This document shows positions 1 through 12,020 of a stretch of DNA of 64,000 bases, in pieces. The DNA comes from Ailurus styani. Taxonomy: Eukaryota > Chordata > Mammalia > Carnivora > Ailuridae. The stretch lies in NCBI GenBank assembly GCA_002007465.1, contig LNAC01000274.1, forward strand, positions 2,065,596 to 2,129,595. Direction: 5' to 3'. Both the position numbers and the translations under genes were made by a program. The notes under the pieces were generated by a model. That model had not been told where the DNA came from and ran no database searches. It saw nothing but the letters and a program-made list of their open reading frames with translations. Numbering within the stretch: the stretch's first letter is position 1; every line of letters begins with the position of its first letter.

Positions 1-1310
1 CCGCGCGCTAACAGGACGCGCGGGGGCCGGCGTGCGCGCGAAGGCGTCCGGCTGCCCGATGACGCGGGGGCGGGCTCGGGGTGCCGCGAGTGTGGCGCCC
101 GGGCCTCCCAGCCCGCCCACGGCGAGGCAGTATTCGAACCCAGGACTCGTGTGTACAACCGCAGCGTCGCCCCGAGCCCGCGGCCGTTCCACACGAAGGC
201 GCGCAGGAAACCCGGCTGGAGGAGAGGGTTTTCCACGGGCTGCACGGCTCAGGGAGTGGACACTCGGACAACCCGGGGAGCGTTTTCAAGACGCGGTGCT
301 GAGGGCGGCCACCATCGTACCCGCCGCTCTGCGAGGTGCACGCCCTCTGCCGTGCCAGGGACAAGCCTGAGCCCCACGGGCCCGCGGGTAGGGACAGCAG
401 CGGGTGGTGGGCGACCATGCGTTCTGCAGACACCTACTGCCTGGAGCTTCAAAAATGCTGAGCCCGCTGCTGAGGAGGCAGCCAGACACACAGACACCAC
501 GGGGTGGGGGAGGTGTTGGGCTGGCGTGTGTCCGCAGAGAGGGCCTTGGGGACCGGGCAGGGGCGTGTGTCCGCAGAGAGGGCCTTGGGGACCCGGGCAG
601 GGGCGTGTGTCCGCAGAGAGGGCCTTGGGGACCGGGGCGGGCGAGGCGTGGAACGCACAGGGAAGGGGACTTTGCAGAGTAGCCTCTTCAAGGGCGAGTG
701 GAGCGCCCAGGCAGGGAAGGGAGCTGGCGCCTTGGGTATCGAGGATACAGATCGGGACTGTGGCTGGAGTGTGGGGTACCGGGAGCCACCCCGTCCCTGG
801 AGGTGAAGGCATAGGGCAAGTCCCACTGGGCTTGAATGTCACGCTGAAGACTTCAGCCTTGATACCTCAGGCAGAGGGGAGCCACGGAAGGCTTTAAAGC
901 AGGAGCCTGAAGCCACCCCCCCACCCCGAGTCTCCCCTTCTCAGAGCTCCTGTCCTTCTGTTCTGGGAGAGGAAGTCAGCAGAGAAACCGCAGGGCCCCA
1001 CCTGCAAGGGGCTGATGGGAAAGGAAGTGAGACAGGTGTGAGGTCTGGATGGGACAGGGGGGTTCAAACCACAGAGTTTCAATGTGGGGGGAGACCAGGG
1101 CCCAGGAGGAGGCTGGGTGCAGGGTGTTGACTGAGGGGCCTCTGTACCCGGATCTGCGGTCACCAAGGCCAGTCTGCAGCCAGCCGACCAGGGCTTCTGT
1201 CTGGCTTGGCCACTCACCCCAGCAGGACACAAGCTCACGGTTATGAGTGACGCAAAGAGAGTGCCATTGTTGATGGGAGACTCCCTGTACCCCATCTCTT
1301 CCCTCCTCAG
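1..1310. other. THA1 upstream intron sequence
   Basis: GC-rich, CpG-containing sequence to the left of the first visible THA1 exon. I searched both strands for the conserved N-terminal threonine aldolase motifs (DLRSDTVT and the G-D-D-x-Y-G-E-D segment) and did not find them, so the first coding exon(s) must lie left of the window. The only structured element is a three-copy tandem repeat at 522-641. The many short open frames here are GC-driven and not supported. Confidence 0.6.
522..641. repeat. 39-40 bp tandem repeat, 3 copies
   Basis: Three consecutive near-identical units, each beginning GGCGTGTGTCCGCAGAGAGG and continuing GCCTTGGGGACC. The copies differ by one or two bases in the terminal G/C run. 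It lies within the presumed THA1 intron. Confidence 0.9.
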
Positions 1311-4300
1311 AGCTGCAGGAAAAGGCCGCCAAGCTGCTGGGGGTGGACCAGACCTTGTTTGTGCCCACCAACACCATGGCCAACCTCATCTCTGGTGAGC
1401 GCGGCGTGGGTGACTCCGGTTCGCCCTCCAGGTCCTCCCTCTGCATTTCTCTCCTCGGTGCCGGGGGCAAAGCTGGGACGACATCGGTGGGGTGCTGAGC
1501 CGTCTGGACTTCTGCTGGGCTCAGCCGGGAGGGCCCCTAGCAGGAGATGAGGGAGGGGAGGAGAGTGAGGTCAGCGTATCCGTGCTCCCCCCCCCCCAGT
1601 CGGTCTCCCCGGGCCAGGCCGGCAGCCCTCTCCACACTGCCCTGTCTTCGGGTTCAGGTACCCACACCTCCCTCTTGCCCCTTATGGCCTGGGGGTCTTG
1701 CTCTGTCCGTTGTGATGTCCCTCCACGCTGCCACACCTTGGTAAATTGTCCCTTTATTACGCTCTCTGGCTTCCCGGTGTGCACGGGCCCTCTGCGGCGG
1801 GGCCCGACGGATGCCCGTGCTCTGAGCTGCTTGGCCCCCAGGGGCAGCACAGTGACCAGCTTCCCGAGCAGGACGTGCTCTGCCGGTGGGCTGCGGGGCA
1901 CAGGGTGCAACACCTCACAGGATGGTTATCCTCGACTTTTGTAGCGCGTGGGACGGTTTTCTGGCACAAGGCAGTAAGGTGTCTTGAAGGGGGTGCTGAT
2001 TCCTAATTGGCACAGGCACTTGCGAGCTAGCCTCCGCGCTCAGCCGGGAGCCGGGCGGGAGCAGGTGGGCCCCATGGGACTCGAGCCAACACTGCCCTCC
2101 CCCATCTGTCTCAGTGATGTGTCACTGCCGGCGCAGGGGCTCCCAGCTCCTCCTCGGGCAGGAGTGCCACCTCCACGTCTTCGAGCAGGGCGGGGTGGCT
2201 CAGGTAAGGACCCGGCACCCCTCCCCTGGGGCCAGCTCAGCATTTCCGGTGGGAACCTGCTTCCCAGGCACTGTGTTGGGACCAGCCGAGGGAAGAAATG
2301 GCCGAGGGTAGAAATGGCCAAGGGTGGTGGCCTCTCTAAGGAGGCGGGAAAGGGAGCCATTCCCAGACTGACCGCGTGGGGGCAGCTGCGGCCCAGTCCT
2401 CCATCCCACCCCCTTGGTGCTCTGCTGCCCCCTCGTGGGCACCCGGAGCACGCGGCGCGGGTTGGCGGGGGAGGGCCCGCGTCTTGGGAGAACACAGCCC
2501 TTGGCTGCTCCCCTTCTTGCTGGGGTGTCGGAGCCCACGACCACAGCACGAGGGGAAGGCTCGATGGCCCCGGGCTGGAGAGGAGCCACGGGGACAGAGG
2601 TGGGAGGTGACGCGGCGTCCTTGGACCTGATCGTCCCTCCCTCCTTCCCCAACACCCGCAGATCGCTGGGGTGCACGCCCACCCGCTGCCAGACCTGCCC
2701 CACGGCACCCTGGACCTGGCTGAGCTGGAGAGGGCGGTCACACGGGGCCTCGGGAGCCGCTACCACCCGGTCTGTGAGCTCATTTGCCTGGAGAACACCC
2801 ACAGCAGCTCGGGGGGCCGGGTCCTGCCCCTCGACTACCTACGCCAGGTGGGCCCTGGGGGGGCACCCCCCACTCTGCCCACCCACCTGCCCCCCGCCAG
2901 CCCTTGGCTTCCTGTGCCCTGGAGCCCCTCCGCCGGGAGGGTGTCTCCTCATACCCGCCGAGGGTGCCCAGGGCAGTTGGAGCTGCTGTGGGGGGACGTG
3001 TGTGGTCCTCGCCGGCAGACGTGGAGAGGGCACTGCTGCCCCAGGTCAGGCCCGCGGACAGAGACACCCCCTTGTCCCCGGCAGCGAGTCCCCGTGCAGC
3101 ACCGGCTTGTGCGTGGTGTGAGGGCTGAGCCGCGCGGCTCCCTGGCATGAGAATCTGCTGCTAATGACCCTCAGACCTACTCCCTGCCCATGGGAGGGGC
3201 CGAGAGCATCCCCCCCACGGAGCCACGGGGTGGCTTACACAGGATGCGGCATCTGTGGCTCGCGCCGCATCAGCATTCGGCCACAGCGAGCCCACCGCTT
3301 ACCATCACGCCCCTTTCACAGAGGACGGCGCCCAGGCCCGGGCTGCAGAGTGCCTGCTCCGGTCCGAGGTGGCCAAGCCGGACACCCACCCAGCTCTGCT
3401 CCCTCCGGACCCCCCGAGGCTCCTGGAGACCCGTCCTCCCTCCGCTCGGGCCCCCAGCCCAGCCCCTCTGACCGGTGCCTGCTCTTTGCCTCCAGGTGCG
3501 CCTCCTGGCCCGGAGCTGCGGGGTCCGGGTCCACCTGGATGGCGCCCGGCTGATGAACGCTGCGGTGGCTCTGCGGGTGCCCCCCGCCCACATCGTCGAG
3601 CACTGTGACTCCGTGTCTCTCTGTTTCTCCAAGGTGGGGAAGCCACGGCTGCCTCCCAGACACAGGTTGGTGGGGGTGCCCACAGTAGGAGTCAGCTGGG
3701 TTCCTGAGCTCTGATGCTGGCAGCGGCCGGCCCTGGGCCCTCTTAGCCCCTCCCCAGAGGGGGCCCCGTCCCTCACCGGCCCCTCCCCCAGCCACAAGGA
3801 CAGAGATGCACACCTGGGGGGGGGGGCTGGCAGGCAGGACTCTCTCCTCTCTTCCTCCCAGGGCCTGGGTGCCCCAGTGGGGGCCTTGGTTGGGGGGCCC
3901 AAGGACTTCATCGAAGAAGCCTGGCGCCTCCGGAAAGCCCTGGGCGGGGGGATGCGCCAGGCCGGGGTGCTGGCTGCTGCCGGCCTAGTAGGACTGGCGG
4001 ACTTCGAGGAGGCGCTGCAGAGGGACCATCAGAACGCTCAGAGATTCGCCAAAGGTACCTGGACCACAGCCCCCCACCCTCGCTTCCTCTTGCCCCCACA
4101 GGAGTGCCGGGGGGTCCCCTGCAGCAGGACCCAAGTCCCCAGCAGGTGTACATCCTCTGACTCGAGAACATGTAGGTCAGCCACGGAGCCGCGAGGCGTG
4201 GGACCCGGGAGATTAGGCTGCTTTACCAGACCACACTGGTGGGGGGTCTGGACCAGGACGCACCCCACGGGGGTCAGAAGTTCCTATTTCCTGCAGGATC

Positions 4301-4877
4301 TGGAGGACTGGAGCCTCTAACCTGGGTCTTAAAGCTGTCGGTTGAGTCCTCAGAACAGTCCCATGATGCCCCCACTTTACAGATGAGGATACTGAGGCCC
4401 AGAGGTTAACTGATGTGTCCCAGGTCACACAGCGGAAAAGTAGCAGAGCCAAGTGTGCGCCACCCCAAGGGCCCCTCTTTCCCGCATAGCGGTTGGGCTG
4501 CCCGCGGCCTTTGCTGGGACGACAGGGCCGGGCGGTGGGATCCGGGCTGGGGTCCTGGGGTCAGGCTCCACTCACCAGAGGCCCCGCGCCCAGGGCTCCA
4601 GGAGCTGGCATCCCCCATCTGCTCCGTGGACCTCACCGCCGTGGAGACGAACGTGGTGATGGTGAGGGTGGCCGGGCTGCCGCCCGCGGAGCTCTGCCGG
4701 CGCCTGCAGGCCGTGAGTGCGGCCGAGGTGGCCCAGACCGGCCGCGCGGTGCGCGTGCTGCTGTTCCCCTGGGCCGAGCACTCGGTGCGCGCCGTTTGGC
4801 ACCGCGACGTCTCCGCGCAGGACACCGAGCTGGCGCTGAAGAAGTGGGGGTTCGTGCTGAGGCAGCTGGGGCCCTGA
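1311..4877 (+). CDS. THA1: L-threonine aldolase (THA1), 5'-partial, six exons
   Basis: PLP-dependent aldolase that cleaves L-threonine/L-allo-threonine to glycine and acetaldehyde. Exons: 1311-1394, 2115-2203, 2662-2847, 3496-3633, 3862-4054 and 4594-4877 (TGA 4875-4877). All have AG acceptors and GT donors, phases join, and there is no internal stop: 323 residues are readable, about 75 short of the roughly 400-residue mouse protein. The first block reads FVPTNTMANLIS, the second HCRRRGSQLLLGQECHLHV. Exon 2662-2847 carries LENTHSSSGGRVLPL. Exon 3496-3633 carries VHLDGARLMNAAVAL and ends in the PLP-binding lysine (AAG 3631-3633, motif SLCFSK|GLGAPVG). The next exon holds RKALGGGMRQAG, and the last ends FVLRQLGP. 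It converges on TMEM235. The human orthologue (THA1P) is a pseudogene; here the visible frame is open. The N-terminal exon(s) lie outside the window. Confidence 0.93.
4345..4455 (-). repeat. MIR-type ancient SINE
   Basis: Contains the classic reversed MIR core (CACTTTACAGATGAGGATAC then CTGAGGCCCAGAGGTTAACTG, ending in CAGGTCACACAGC). It lies in the last THA1 intron. Confidence 0.85.
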
Positions 4878-5603
4878 GGACGGGGAGAGCGGACCCTGTG
4901 CCCCCACCGGGATCCAGGTGGGGAGCGCAGGTGTCCTGAGGGGGCAGGCGGCGGGAAAGGCAGCGAAACCACACCCCGTTACCCCCGTCTGCTCGGACAC
5001 CTCGACTTCCCGCACTCAGGGTGAAGCCTTCCACCTGCCTGATTCCGCAAGCCCTCGGCGCCTCCCCGAGGAAGCGGCCCGGGCAGGGCCTCTGCGCCCA
5101 GCGCACAGAGCAAACTGCCTCCCCATCAGCACGGCTGAGGAGTGTGTCCCGTGTCCTGCTCGGGGACACGGGGGAAGGGTGACAGGAGATGAGAACGGGA
5201 CGGCGGGGCCGGATGGCGGGGAGCCCTCGCTGCCGTGTCGGGGGCTGGGATCTATCCTGTGGTCATCTCTGTTTTTTCCTAAAACAAATTTCCTAAAAAT
5301 AGATTTTCCTGCTTACAAAAGAGTATGTCTTTATTGTAGCTGATTTGGGATTGGATCTCGTTTTTAGCAGTTCCTGGGGGCATGCAGGCCCAGGGGCAAA
5401 CAGGGAGGCCCCCGGCCACGCCCTGTGCTCCCTGCTCCCCAGCGAACCGCCGAAGTCCAGTTAGAGCCTGACGAGCGGAGAGGACCTGCCCGCCAAGCTG
5501 CCCCATCCAACACGGAGCTGTGGGGTCCGGGCGGGGGTCCCCTTCCACCTGTGCCGACCCGCAGACAGAGCCTGTTGTGTCTGCAGATGTCTCTGGATGG
5601 ACG

Positions 5604-5611
5604 CGCGCGTG

Positions 5612-5642
<31 letters not shown>
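5604..5642. repeat. Alternating purine-pyrimidine simple repeat
   Basis: GCGCGCGTGCACGCGCGC passes directly into (AC)n, an uninterrupted alternating tract. Confidence 0.9.
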
Positions 5643-5643
<1 letters not shown>

Positions 5644-5752
5644 GCTGGTGAGAGTGTTGCTGCCCGCACACTGTTTATAATTCTGTTTTATCGATTCTGG
5701 AAAAAAGTTAAGAGAGAAAAACAAGGCTTATCTGCACGGAACATAAACGGAT

Positions 5753-6089
5753 TTATTTAAGGACAAATTGGCACAACGTCACGACATGGAATGGTCAACG
5801 CTAAAACGTAAGAACGAGGGCGCCTGGGTGGCTCAGTGAGTTAAAGCCTCTGCCTTCGGCTCAGGTCATGATCTCAGGGTCCTGGGATCGAGGCCCACAT
5901 CAGGCTCTCTGCTCGGCAGGGAGCCTGCTTCCCCCCCTCTCTCTCTCTGCCTACTTGTGATCTGATCTCTCTCTCTGTGTCAAATAAATAAATACAATCT
6001 TTTTAAAAAAAAAAAAAATAAAANTTATTTAAGGACAAATTGGCACAACGTCACGACATGGAATGGTCAACGCTAAAACGTAAGAACGA
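5753..6089 (+). mobile_element. Can-SINE flanked by a 65-bp duplicated flank and a single N
   Basis: The SINE head starts at 5818 and the A-tail ends at 6023, followed by one N at 6024. The 65 bases before the SINE (5753-5817) recur exactly after the N (6025-6089). A real L1-mediated target-site duplication is about 7-20 bp; here roughly the last 15 bases before the SINE (ending AACGTAAGAACGA) are probably the true duplication. The rest looks like retained overlap where an allele carrying the SINE was joined to one without it. Confidence 0.85.
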
Positions 6090-7944
6090 AGGGAAGCCCT
6101 CAGGGGAGCCCCCAATGGTGCCAGCCCCCAAGGAGCTTCCCGTAACCTTTGGAGCGGTAAAAGGGGGCTGGGGGAGGGTGGGCCGAGGCCGGAGGGGCCG
6201 CCCTGCACCCCTCCCGCACACATCCCAGACTCCTGAACCCCAGATGGGGTTGTGTGGGGCTTCAGGTGCTGCACAGCCCCCTGGGAACCCCTCTCCTCTG
6301 CCCCCTCGACTTCTCTGCCTACAGGAAAATGAACGAGCCTCACGATGACCCAGGTGCCTAGACAGTGCACCTGCGCCCCAGTCTGCGAGCTGAGCCCCAC
6401 TCACCTCCGTTCAGTAAGCCCGCAGCCCAAGCTCCGGGCCCTGGCCTCTGCCTCTCTGGGCAGCCCTGGCACGTCCTGGCTAAGAAGCCCCTTCACCCTG
6501 CCACTACTGGGACTTCCGCACCTGCTTGTTTAGGGCGCCCCCAGGCCCTGGCAATCACAGACAACCCCAGGGGGCTGCAGATGGGAGGATCGGGGTCCTG
6601 GAGTGCCGTCCAGCAGTGCCGTCCAGCAAACACGGCAGCCGCACCAGGACAAGGACAGAGGCCTGAGAAAAGGGAGGGAGCAGGGGTGCGTCCAGCCCCC
6701 TCGGCGGCCCTTACAAATCCCAGGGGGCTCCTGGGCCCCCCTCCTCAGTACCCTCCCCACCAACACCTGCCCTTGAGCCAGTGGACCGAACAGAGGCTTG
6801 GGAGTCTCACCAGCCCATAGGGGCATCTGGCTCTGCCGCGTGCTCCAGGATGGTCTGGGCCTCAGAGTCCCCTTCTGTAAAATGGGTGAATGGTAGCTAA
6901 TGTGAAGGGCGACTAGAGGATGGGACAAGCAGGTGAGCAGGTGACATCGTGCTCAGAGCCTAACTCCGTGGGTGTTTAGCAGACACCTGCTTCTCTCTCC
7001 ATCTGCCTCCTCCCCAGGACAGAGGGTAGCTCGTCCCGACCCAGAGCCCTAGGAACGAGGACAGCGTGGCACACCAGGCTGATGCCGGAGGGCGAGGCCA
7101 TGCCCTTGAGAGGCAAGGGGACCCGCTGAGCACCAGGAACCTGCAGCGCCTCCGTCCCGACCCCGCTACCGTTCCCTCGGGCCACTTGCTAACTGTTTCT
7201 GGGACTCCCTTTTCTCGTCCCCAAGGGGGAGACAAACCAGTTGGTCCCTAAAGGGCAGAAACCAGGCAGAGGAGCCCCCCTTCCCCCAGACATCCGGCTT
7301 TGTCAAGCAAGAGGAGCCTGGCTCCCTGGCTCTGCCCCCAGCCGCCTGACCCCGCAGGGGTCCCCTCCCAGCCAGAGCTCCAGCCAGGCCTGCGGATGCA
7401 AAGGGAGACCCAGCCCCTCTCCCCAGCCACTTGCCCCTCTGGGACTCAGACGAGCACAGAGTGGGGGCGCCTGGCTGCTGGCTCGGGCTCAGGGCTGGGG
7501 CTGCCGAGAGCAGGAGGCAGCCCCTGAGCGCCTCGGAGGCGCAGGAGCCCCAGGCAGGGCTGGAGACAAGCCGAAGCTGACGCGCCACGTCCTGCACGTG
7601 CCGGGGGCCATCCTGGCGGGCAGTCTCGGCCAAGGCCAGCTGGGGGTAGCTGATGTAGACGCGGACCCCTAGCAGGGTCAGGGCACCTGGGGGAGGGGGC
7701 AGGGGACCACTCGCTGTGTCTGCCCGCCGGGGGCAACTGCCTAACCAGGTCCTGGCCGAGGCGATCCTGCAGAGCGGGAGCCCCTCCCTGCTGGCCTTCG
7801 GGGGAAACGGAGGCTCTGATGCAGCCCCCAAACCCCAGACCTCACCCCACAAAACTCCCCTCGTAAACGGTACCAGCTTCACCCTCGGCAACAGTCCCCA
7901 TTCACATTACTGCCTCTGCATACCCGGAGCCCTCCCATAACCCC

Positions 7945-7978
7945 CGTGTCACACACACACACACACACACGCACGCAG
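7945..7978. repeat. (CA)n microsatellite
   Basis: CACACACAC run in intron 3 of the TMEM235 locus. Confidence 0.95.
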
Positions 7979-9214
7979 CCAGTGACCTCCACGGCCAGTC
8001 GGGGGCCTCCGGACCTCTGACCAGGTCCCCTGCTCCTTACAGTTCCCCCCGCATCCCCCGCCCCGGCCCCAGCCTGAGCCTCCAGCTACTGCCGGCCCCC
8101 TGCCTGTCCCCACCCCCCGGCCTGTGATGCCCCCCGCCTGCTCCCATCAGCCCCGTCTTCCCCCGCGAAGCCGACCCTCTCCTCCCTCTGACCCTCTGGG
8201 GCTGCTCACAGCGCCGGCAGTGAGGTCAGCTGACCCGTTTCCAAGGAGCATCCCCCGCAAAGACAGCAGCCAGGCTGGACCCGGAGCGAGCCGAGCAGGT
8301 GGGCTGTTCTTCGAACCGGGTCCCGCGGAAGAGGAGCGCCCCTGAGCGGCTGCCCCGGCCCCCCCTCCACCCCCTCGGCCGTGCCGCGGTTCTGAGAGCA
8401 AAATGCCCAGGCTTCCTGGATACAATCCCACCCCGTGACTCCTCCCCGTGGCTTCCCGAGGTCCTCTTAATTGGATTTGGACCCACACAGCCGGCCCCTG
8501 GGGGCAGGCCACAGCTGACGGGCTGGCTTCTCCTGCTCTCATTCTCTAAAGCACACGCCCAGGCTGCTGGTGGCCCAGGCTCTTGGCACCAGGCAAGCCC
8601 GCTTGTTCCCACTTGACCAAGGTCTCCCACAGGGTCCAGCATCCCCGGGGGAGAGAGGGAGCCTAGGACCACGTGGTCTGGGCTTCAAATGCCATGGCCT
8701 TGGCCGTAGAGCTGGCCCCGGAGGCCAGACCCGGCTCAGGCCTCACCCCCAACGGCACAGGCCTCTGAGGACTGACCCCCAAGGAGTCCCAGTGCACCGT
8801 CAGTGACAGCCAGCCTTGGGCAGTGGGGGGCACCGGCTGGCTGGCAGGGACACATGGCCCCAAAAAGCACCAGGACATGCTTCCTGCTGACCTTGGTGAA
8901 TCCTTGGACCTCTCAGCTGGAAACTGGGACCACAGGGAAGCCACGGCTGCAGCCCCGAGGGAGTGCCTGGCCAGCGCCCAGCAGAGTCTGCGGGAATGTC
9001 GGCTGAGGAACTGTCACCGGTCACATTCTGGGCCTGGACCGGGGTCACTGCCAAGGACTGCAAGGCCTCTTTTCACCTGTCTTACTGCCTGGGCCTGCCC
9101 ACTCTTGCTGCTCCCACCAGGCCAGCCTGGGAAGGAGAGAACAAATGGGGGCCGGTCTCATGCCCCCCGGGCAGGGCTAGGAGGGCACAGCCAGGGAGGG
9201 CCTTGGGGAGCTCA

Positions 9215-9742
<528 letters not shown>

Positions 9743-10199
9743 TCACAGATGAGGGGCCGCACTGAGGTGGGCACATCCAGGTTCTCGCTGGCAAAGGGGC
9801 CGATCGGGGCATGCAACTGTTTTGCCCTAAAAAGCAGACAGGACACAAAGCCTGGGGGGCCGGACACCTGTGGGGTCACCGCCCGCCCTGGGCTCCTCTG
9901 AGATGGGTGGTCTTGTAGGCGCCTGGAGGGCACGCTCGCAGCCCTGCCGGAACCCAGTGGGCCGACCAGTGGCCACGGAGCCCCGTCAGATTCTCTCCTG
10001 GACCCCGGAGTTTGTGGCTCCCAGTGGGTCTGGAGGATTTAAGGCCTTCTGTTTTGTTTCTGCAACACACAAATAATACCTACACGGAGGTCGGTCTGAA
10101 ATCTCAAACATTCCAGAGACGCTGCCCCCGGCGCTCCCTTAGGCTTGGGGCCTGAGCATGCTCACGTGTGGCTTCACCTGGACAGGAAAGGTGCATATA

Positions 10200-10500
10200 A
10201 CGTGGACTCTGACTCTCGCACACACGCGTGCACACCCACCTACATTTGCAGACACGCACGTGCGCACGTCAGGGGGCCTCGGATCATTAGGCACAGTCTG
10301 TTCTGTGGATGGACAAACAGCTCATCTTTCCTCCCCACCTGCCACCGAGGAAGGCATCGTCATGCACGTGCATGCACGCGTGTGTGCACGCACACACACT
10401 CAGCCACCTACTCTCACATGCACACAGACACGCGCGCACACGCTCGCACTCACGCTGACCCGTGCTCACAGGTACGCACACACACGTTCACACGCTCCCA
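10200..10500. repeat. Degenerate CA/CG-rich simple sequence
   Basis: A 300-bp stretch of interrupted CACACG/GTGCAC repeats in intron 1 of the TMEM235 locus, adjoining the 87-bp duplication. Confidence 0.8.
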
Positions 10501-10518
10501 CAGACACTGCCGCCCCCC

Positions 10519-10692
10519 ACGGCTGGTCCCGTGCAGGGGAGCCCCCCAGCCTGCTGGCTGCCCCGTCACACAGGCCTTGCCGAGGGAAAGCCTCCCCCTC
10601 TCCGCACGGCTGGTCCCGTGCAGGGGAGCCCCCCAGCCTGCTGGCTGCCCCGTCACACAGGCCTTGCCGAGGGAAAGCCCCCCCCCTCCGCA
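10519..10692. repeat. 87-bp tandem duplication
   Basis: GGCTGGTCCCGTGCAGGGGA at 10521 recurs at 10608, and the two copies stay nearly identical through GCCTTGCCGAGGGAAAGCC. The period of 87 is a multiple of three, which explains a twice-repeated peptide in spurious frames; there is no coding evidence. Confidence 0.92.
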
Positions 10693-11894
10693 CGTCTGAA
10701 AGGCACTCCTGTTTGGTGCCCAAGGACCCGTCAAGCCGTCAGGTGGTGGGGAGGGGCTGGGGGTGGAGAGGAACAGGGGTCTTACCCCGGAGCCCTGGCT
10801 CCGCCAGCCTGAACCTCTGCGGACAGCAGTTGAGAAATAACTCATGGTCACTTGGATGCGGAGCCGTGGCTTTCCCGGAGGCCCCCAGCGCCCCACACCC
10901 GCTCCCGCCTCAGCGCCCACACCCCTGCCTGAGGAAGAACCGCAGCCCAGTGCCCTGGGTGGGGGGCCCTGCCCCTGCTTGCCTCCCTCATTCCTCCAAC
11001 CACTCCCCGCCCGGTTTGCATCCTGAGAAGTAGCACCTTCTCCCCATCTGACAAAGACTTGGAGGCGGAGGAAGGACAGGCAGCAGCCAAGGGCAGAGCC
11101 CGCTGAGAGCCTGGGGCTGACTTGTCAGCTACCAAGTAATGTGCCCGCAGCTCCCGACACAAGACACCCCCGCCCCCACCAGGGAGGGCAAAGCACTGCC
11201 CAGGGCTCCTGCTCCCCAGGCTCTTGGGGCCACGCAATGCCCCCTCCCCCCACCGCCCCGCGCCCAACCCTCTCCTTTCTAAGCCCTACTGTCACCGCCC
11301 AGTTTGGGGAGAGGACAGAGTCGGGGTGGGAGCAGGAGCAGGAGGGGGGCCGCCCTGTCCGCGCCCTCTGTCCCCCGGCCCGCCGCCGCCGTACCTTCGC
11401 AGACACGCCAGAGCCCCGAGTGCGAGGACAGCCGCGCGGTGCGCCCCGTGCGGTTGCCGTGTCCACCACCTCCAGGAAGTACCAGGAGTCGCTGGCCAAG
11501 GCGAAGCTGAGCCGCGCACCCAGCAGGCCATGCGCGGCTCAGGGTGCGGGGCGCGGACAGGGCCGCGGGAGCGAGAGAGTGGAGGGAGGGGGAGGGGGAA
11601 CGGGGCGAAGGGGAGCCCGGCGGGGGTGGGGGCCCCAGGGAATGGGTGACCTGGGTCAGGGAGGGGGCGCCGGGGAGTAGGGGGCACGGTTGCGGGATGC
11701 AGGGAGCGGGGCGGGCGAGTTGGTGCGGCTGCTCCGAGGCTCTTCTGCACGCTACATGCAGTGCCCCCTTTTCTGCCCACGCGCCGCCCTCGCGATACTC
11801 ACCCCCCACCCCCAGGTTCGCAGGAAGATCGGTCCCACCTCTGGTGGCGATCGCAGATCTCGGCCCCAGGGGCCAGAAGGAAGTCTCAGAGTCG

Positions 11895-12020
11895 CAGGTA
11901 GACCTGCCACAGACCTGGGTTCAAATCCCAGCGTCCCCGAGGAGCTGGCCGCTGGAGTGGGTCCCTGGGCAAATGTCTTAATCTCTCCAAACCTCCGGTT
12001 TTTCAGCGGCCAAACAGCCC
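11895..12020 (+). repeat. MIR-type ancient SINE
   Basis: Contains CCTGGGTTCAAATCCCAGC, then CCTGGGCAAATGTCTTAATC and CTCCAAACCTCCGG in MIR order. Confidence 0.8.

Larger units (their letters stand above)
4878..7165. other. THA1-TMEM235 convergent intergenic region
   Basis: The two genes point toward each other across this segment. It contains a (GC/AC)n simple repeat near 5604-5642, a Can-SINE with a scaffold join (5818-6024), and an MIR fragment near 6855-6970. Candidate reverse-strand poly(A) signals (TTTATT on the plus strand) occur at 5330-5335 and 5752-5757 and could serve TMEM235. I could not identify a convincing plus-strand AATAAA for THA1. Confidence 0.5.

Noticed and set aside
8..900. 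Several GC-rich open frames over 100 codons
   Set aside because: No recognisable domain; stop codons are rare in such GC-rich sequence and the frames overlap a tandem repeat.
5604..5642. Alternating CG/CA tract as a functional Z-DNA switch
   Set aside because: Common simple repeat; nothing in the sequence shows function.
10145..11033. Histidine/threonine-rich frame of about 290 codons
   Set aside because: Built from CACACA simple repeats and the 87-bp duplication; no conserved peptide.
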